Positions 62,701-64,000 of a stretch of DNA of 64,000 nt are shown here, one piece after another. The DNA comes from Chiridota heheva (Eukaryota > Echinodermata > Holothuroidea > Apodida > Chiridotidae), in contig JAIGNY010004486.1 in NCBI GenBank assembly GCA_020152595.1, forward strand, positions 1,920,001 through 1,984,000, given 5' to 3'. Below the pieces are notes generated by a model. That model was not told the origin of the DNA, did not search any database, and saw only the letters and a list, made by a program, of their open reading frames with translations. Within the stretch, counting starts at the first letter, position 1. The number at the start of each line of letters is the position of its first letter. Position numbers and translations under genes: made by a program.

Positions 62701-63761
62701 TATCAAAGGACTTAATCAAGGAGAATTTAACTTATGCAACCAATCTTTTTTCTTGTAGGATTATAAATATTGGAGATTCAGCTCCAACGGTCATCTGATA
62801 AACGACATTTCTGGCAGTTCTATCTCAGACTTTCTTATTGGTGGCACAAGCCGTGTCAGCGCTATCTTTGAGAGGTGGTACGACGCGAAGATTATCTCTG
62901 TCAGAGGTATTAAATACTTTAAGTTTCCGTTTTTCTGTAATTAAGTTTACCAAAGGTTGATTCTGCTTGCAAAAAAACCTTTTTTTTTAATGAAATGTCA
63001 GAGAATAATGTCTTCTTTGTGATGGAACAACCCATGGTATCCAAGATGGATGACATTTTGTGTTCCTTTCAACACATCAAGGAAATATTCATCGACTGTG
63101 AATTTGATAGATTCTGTTTAATTTAATGTGAAAAACCAATAAAATGTAAAATATTGTTTTATTTGTATCACAACATGGTACAAAATCGCACAGCTTGTAG
63201 TCTACGGAAATTGTTCCTGCCTAAAAAAGGTTACTGATCTTACACCGATCAGTTGAACTTTGGCACTGAAGCCACCTTTGCATAATAGTTCTGTGGTGTT
63301 GTTGTGCTTTGTTTTAAGTGTAAATTACATGCAGCTCTAATCTCATAGTAATAAGTACCTCGTTTTGTTGATCCTCCGCAGGAAATAGACTGTACAACTA
63401 TCAGTTCACCGTCTTGGACGAGGGGTACCCTATATCAATGTCTGAGTTGGGAATGACAAAAGGGGTCGGTGCCGCCTTCCACAGGGGAAGTGACTATATC
63501 AGCTACTTCTTCAAAGGACAACGCGTATATGAGTTTAACGAATTTACTGAGACTTTGAACAGGGCCACTCCTCGGAAAGCTTTCCGCGTATTTCCAGGAC
63601 TTCCGGCGCGTCAGACTGTAACCGCTGCTTTCACGAATTACGACGGAATGTCGTATTTCATGGTTGGTAGAAAGTACTACATGCTTAGAAGCAACGGATC
63701 CGTAGATCCCACCGCCAAAGACTTTGCAGTTGATTTTCTAAGCTGTCCTCCACGTAGTTAA
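53608..63761 (+). CDS. Secreted furin-type matrix metalloproteinase, gene B (8 exons)
   Basis: Paralogue of the minus-strand MMP at 179-13102. Exons: 53608-53769, 55135-55424, 56603-56707, 58592-58797, 60341-60499, 61063-61205, 62759-62906, 63382-63761; 1593 nt, 530 residues, open throughout. Seen: signal peptide (AVLLLLVFFCLGVV), propeptide with PRCGVPD (residues 111-117), RVRR furin-type site (134-137), catalytic [11 protein letters not shown] (264-274) with Met-turn Met282, short Pro/Thr hinge, hemopexin domain bounded by Cys337 and Cys526. No membrane anchor. Predicted to be activated in the secretory pathway by a proprotein convertase and then to act outside the cell on matrix or pericellular proteins. 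Intron phases 0,2,2,1,1,0,1 are identical to gene A. Residues 25-54, encoded by exon 1, differ most from gene A and are richer in aromatic and basic residues. No AATAAA within the 239 bp right of the stop. Exact vertebrate orthologue unresolved. Confidence 0.94.
53770..56602 (+). other. MMP-B introns 1 and 2 region, no further feature
   Basis: Intron 1 (53770-55134) and intron 2 (55425-56602) flank exon 2. AT-rich. About 55790-55850 (GGGAGCACTCGACC, TGTGGGGGCGTATTATTC) is a weak relative of 25870-25920. No other gene or array seen. Confidence 0.45.
55135..55424 (+). CDS. MMP-B exon 2: propeptide, cysteine switch, furin site
   Basis: Acceptor TTTATCTGTGCAG, then QYIKKYFDAGSF ... LITRPRCGVPD ... 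LRVRRS ... KNDLTY and a GTAAGT donor (phase 2). The Met codon at 55045, upstream in the same open frame, is intronic. Confidence 0.94.
56603..56707 (+). CDS. MMP-B exon 3: start of catalytic domain
   Basis: Acceptor TTCTCTTTACAG; encodes LNNYPNFDHSILTSRKVDEA and FKIWSDVTPL. Donor GTAAGC. Confidence 0.93.
57577..58359. repeat. 41-bp minisatellite, about 19 copies
   Basis: Unit GAATCAGTTACTCTCCTTTA followed by AGTAATTGCCGCACATGATAA, nearly uniform, in intron 3 of MMP-B (56708-58591). The first ~870 bp of that intron show nothing recognisable. Confidence 0.97.
58592..58797 (+). CDS. MMP-B exon 4: structural zinc and calcium loops
   Basis: Acceptor TTACGCACAG; encodes DADIVLLFAKGQHSSNYLDS, PFDGMGGAYAHAFPPDAGFG and GDVHFDDDEQFTHKEYF with the structural metal ligands. 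Donor GTGAGT; the reading frame that continues past it is intron and palindromic repeat. Confidence 0.94.
58818..59047. mobile_element. Palindromic MITE, GGTCAAATTTGACC type, about 230 bp
   Basis: Inverted ends ACTCTAAAAAAAGAATGGTC and ACTCTAAAAAAATAATGGTC. Arms continue through GGTCAAATTTTGACC and TGCACCGGACCAACT. Begins 20 bp after the donor of MMP-B exon 4. Non-coding. Confidence 0.85.
59048..60340 (+). other. Remainder of MMP-B intron 4, no feature
   Basis: AT-rich; short (TA)n at 59555-59578. An open frame of 99 codons at 59729 has no recognisable similarity. Confidence 0.4.
60341..60499 (+). CDS. MMP-B exon 5: catalytic zinc site and Met-turn
   Basis: Acceptor CCTTTCAACAG; encodes [30 protein letters not shown] and EDITAIQALYG. 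Donor GTACGC; 159 nt, equal to gene A. Confidence 0.94.
60500..61062 (+). other. MMP-B intron 5, no feature
   Basis: AT-rich intron between the catalytic and hinge exons; nothing recognised. Confidence 0.5.
61063..61205 (+). CDS. MMP-B exon 6: hinge and start of hemopexin blade I
   Basis: Acceptor TTCACTTCCAG; encodes SNPNPEPPVTTATAPVMTTP, then FCNTTFDDVAFIRGDLYVFK. Donor GTAAGG, phase 0. Confidence 0.92.
61345..61672. repeat. CCAGATC-palindrome repeat family, copy 2
   Basis: Reverse orientation relative to 43715-44040: shares CTTGATTAAAGTCAATTTGA, TACACAAATAAAATTTGATC, GATCTGGCCAGATC and the end CCAGATCTGGAATTTTTGTA (also at 48203-48248). Lies in intron 6 of MMP-B. Confidence 0.87.
62018..62269. 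repeat. 36-bp minisatellite, 7 copies
   Basis: Unit AGTTCGTTGTGGGTAATGGA plus GGATTCAACACCCCAT. Open in frame on both strands (LWVMEDSTPH-type peptides), which is an artefact. Intron 6 of MMP-B; 62270-62758 shows nothing further. Confidence 0.96.
62759..62906 (+). CDS. MMP-B exon 7: hemopexin blades I-II
   Basis: Acceptor TTTTTTCTTGTAG; encodes DYKYWRFSSNGHLINDI and IGGTSRVSAIFERWYDAKII. Donor GTATTA, weaker than the others but in the conserved position. Confidence 0.92.
62907..63381 (+). other. MMP-B intron 7, no feature
   Basis: AT-rich intron between two hemopexin exons; nothing recognised. Confidence 0.5.
63382..63761 (+). CDS. MMP-B exon 8: hemopexin blades II-IV and stop
   Basis: Acceptor ATCCTCCGCAG; encodes NRLYNYQFTVLDEG, GVGAAFHRGSDYISYFFKG, TAAFTNYDGMSYFMVG and the closing Cys in FLSCPPRS before TAA. 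Confidence 0.94.
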
Positions 63762-64000
63762 AAGCTGCTTTAACTGTTTAAAGTAATGAATACATACACC
63801 TATTTACTACTTGAACTCCCCAATTGCCCACGCAGCCAAGTTTCACGTATGTTACTCAAAGAAAGATTGGGTACCGAACAATCAGGAAGACACCGACGTC
63901 AAAAGTTATGCATGCTGATGGCCGAGCGGGTGCAATATTGGCCAAAATATATCTTCGGCTGACTGTTAAAGATGCTCAATTTTACGAGGGCTTATTCGAG

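Overview
The window is AT-rich animal nuclear DNA. Its coding exons are split by GT-AG introns with metazoan domain content, and the space between is filled with non-LTR and LTR retrotransposons, hAT-like and foldback DNA elements, a SINE, minisatellites and long (TA)n tracts. Nothing is bacterial: there are no operons, Shine-Dalgarno sites or CRISPR arrays. The matrix metalloproteinase (MMP) architecture and the repeat families suggest a marine invertebrate, perhaps an echinoderm or another deuterostome; the species cannot be fixed from the sequence alone.

Two intact protein-coding genes are supported, one at each end. MMP-A is on the minus strand (start codon at 13102, stop at 179). MMP-B is on the plus strand (53608 to 63761). 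Both can be read by hand as 8-exon genes with open, in-phase coding sequences of 524 and 530 codons. Both encode a signal peptide, a propeptide with a PRCGVPD cysteine switch, an RVRR furin-type site, a zinc catalytic domain ([11 protein letters not shown] plus Met-turn), a short Thr/Pro-rich hinge and a four-bladed hemopexin domain closed by a Cys pair. All seven introns interrupt the two genes at equivalent positions and in the same phases, so they are paralogues from a gene duplication, now divergently oriented about 40 kb apart. Each has a TATA-like box about 100 bp upstream of its ATG.

The region between them (about 13.2-53.5 kb) holds no host gene that I can recognise. From left to right it contains: a 30-bp minisatellite; a degenerate repeat region with hAT-like ends; a decayed plus-strand non-LTR retrotransposon (16.7-20.7 kb) interrupted by a foldback element and by a 1.28-kb hAT-like element with a perfect 8-bp target duplication; hairpin and foldback elements; a complete but dead Ty3/gypsy-type LTR retrotransposon on the minus strand (26966-36938) carrying a ~500-bp (TA)n tract; further non-LTR remnants; a tRNA-type SINE; and several small dispersed palindromic families.

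The MMP introns are also repeat-rich. MMP-A introns carry 45-, 57-, 42- and 19-bp tandem arrays, a non-LTR 3' fragment inserted inside the 42-bp array, and a foldback element. MMP-B introns carry a 41-bp x ~19 array, a 36-bp x 7 array and two palindromic elements. No clearly new biological system is evident. The points most worth a second look are the paired furin-type MMP duplicates, the LTR-encoded reading frame of the gypsy element, and the recurring palindromic repeat families.
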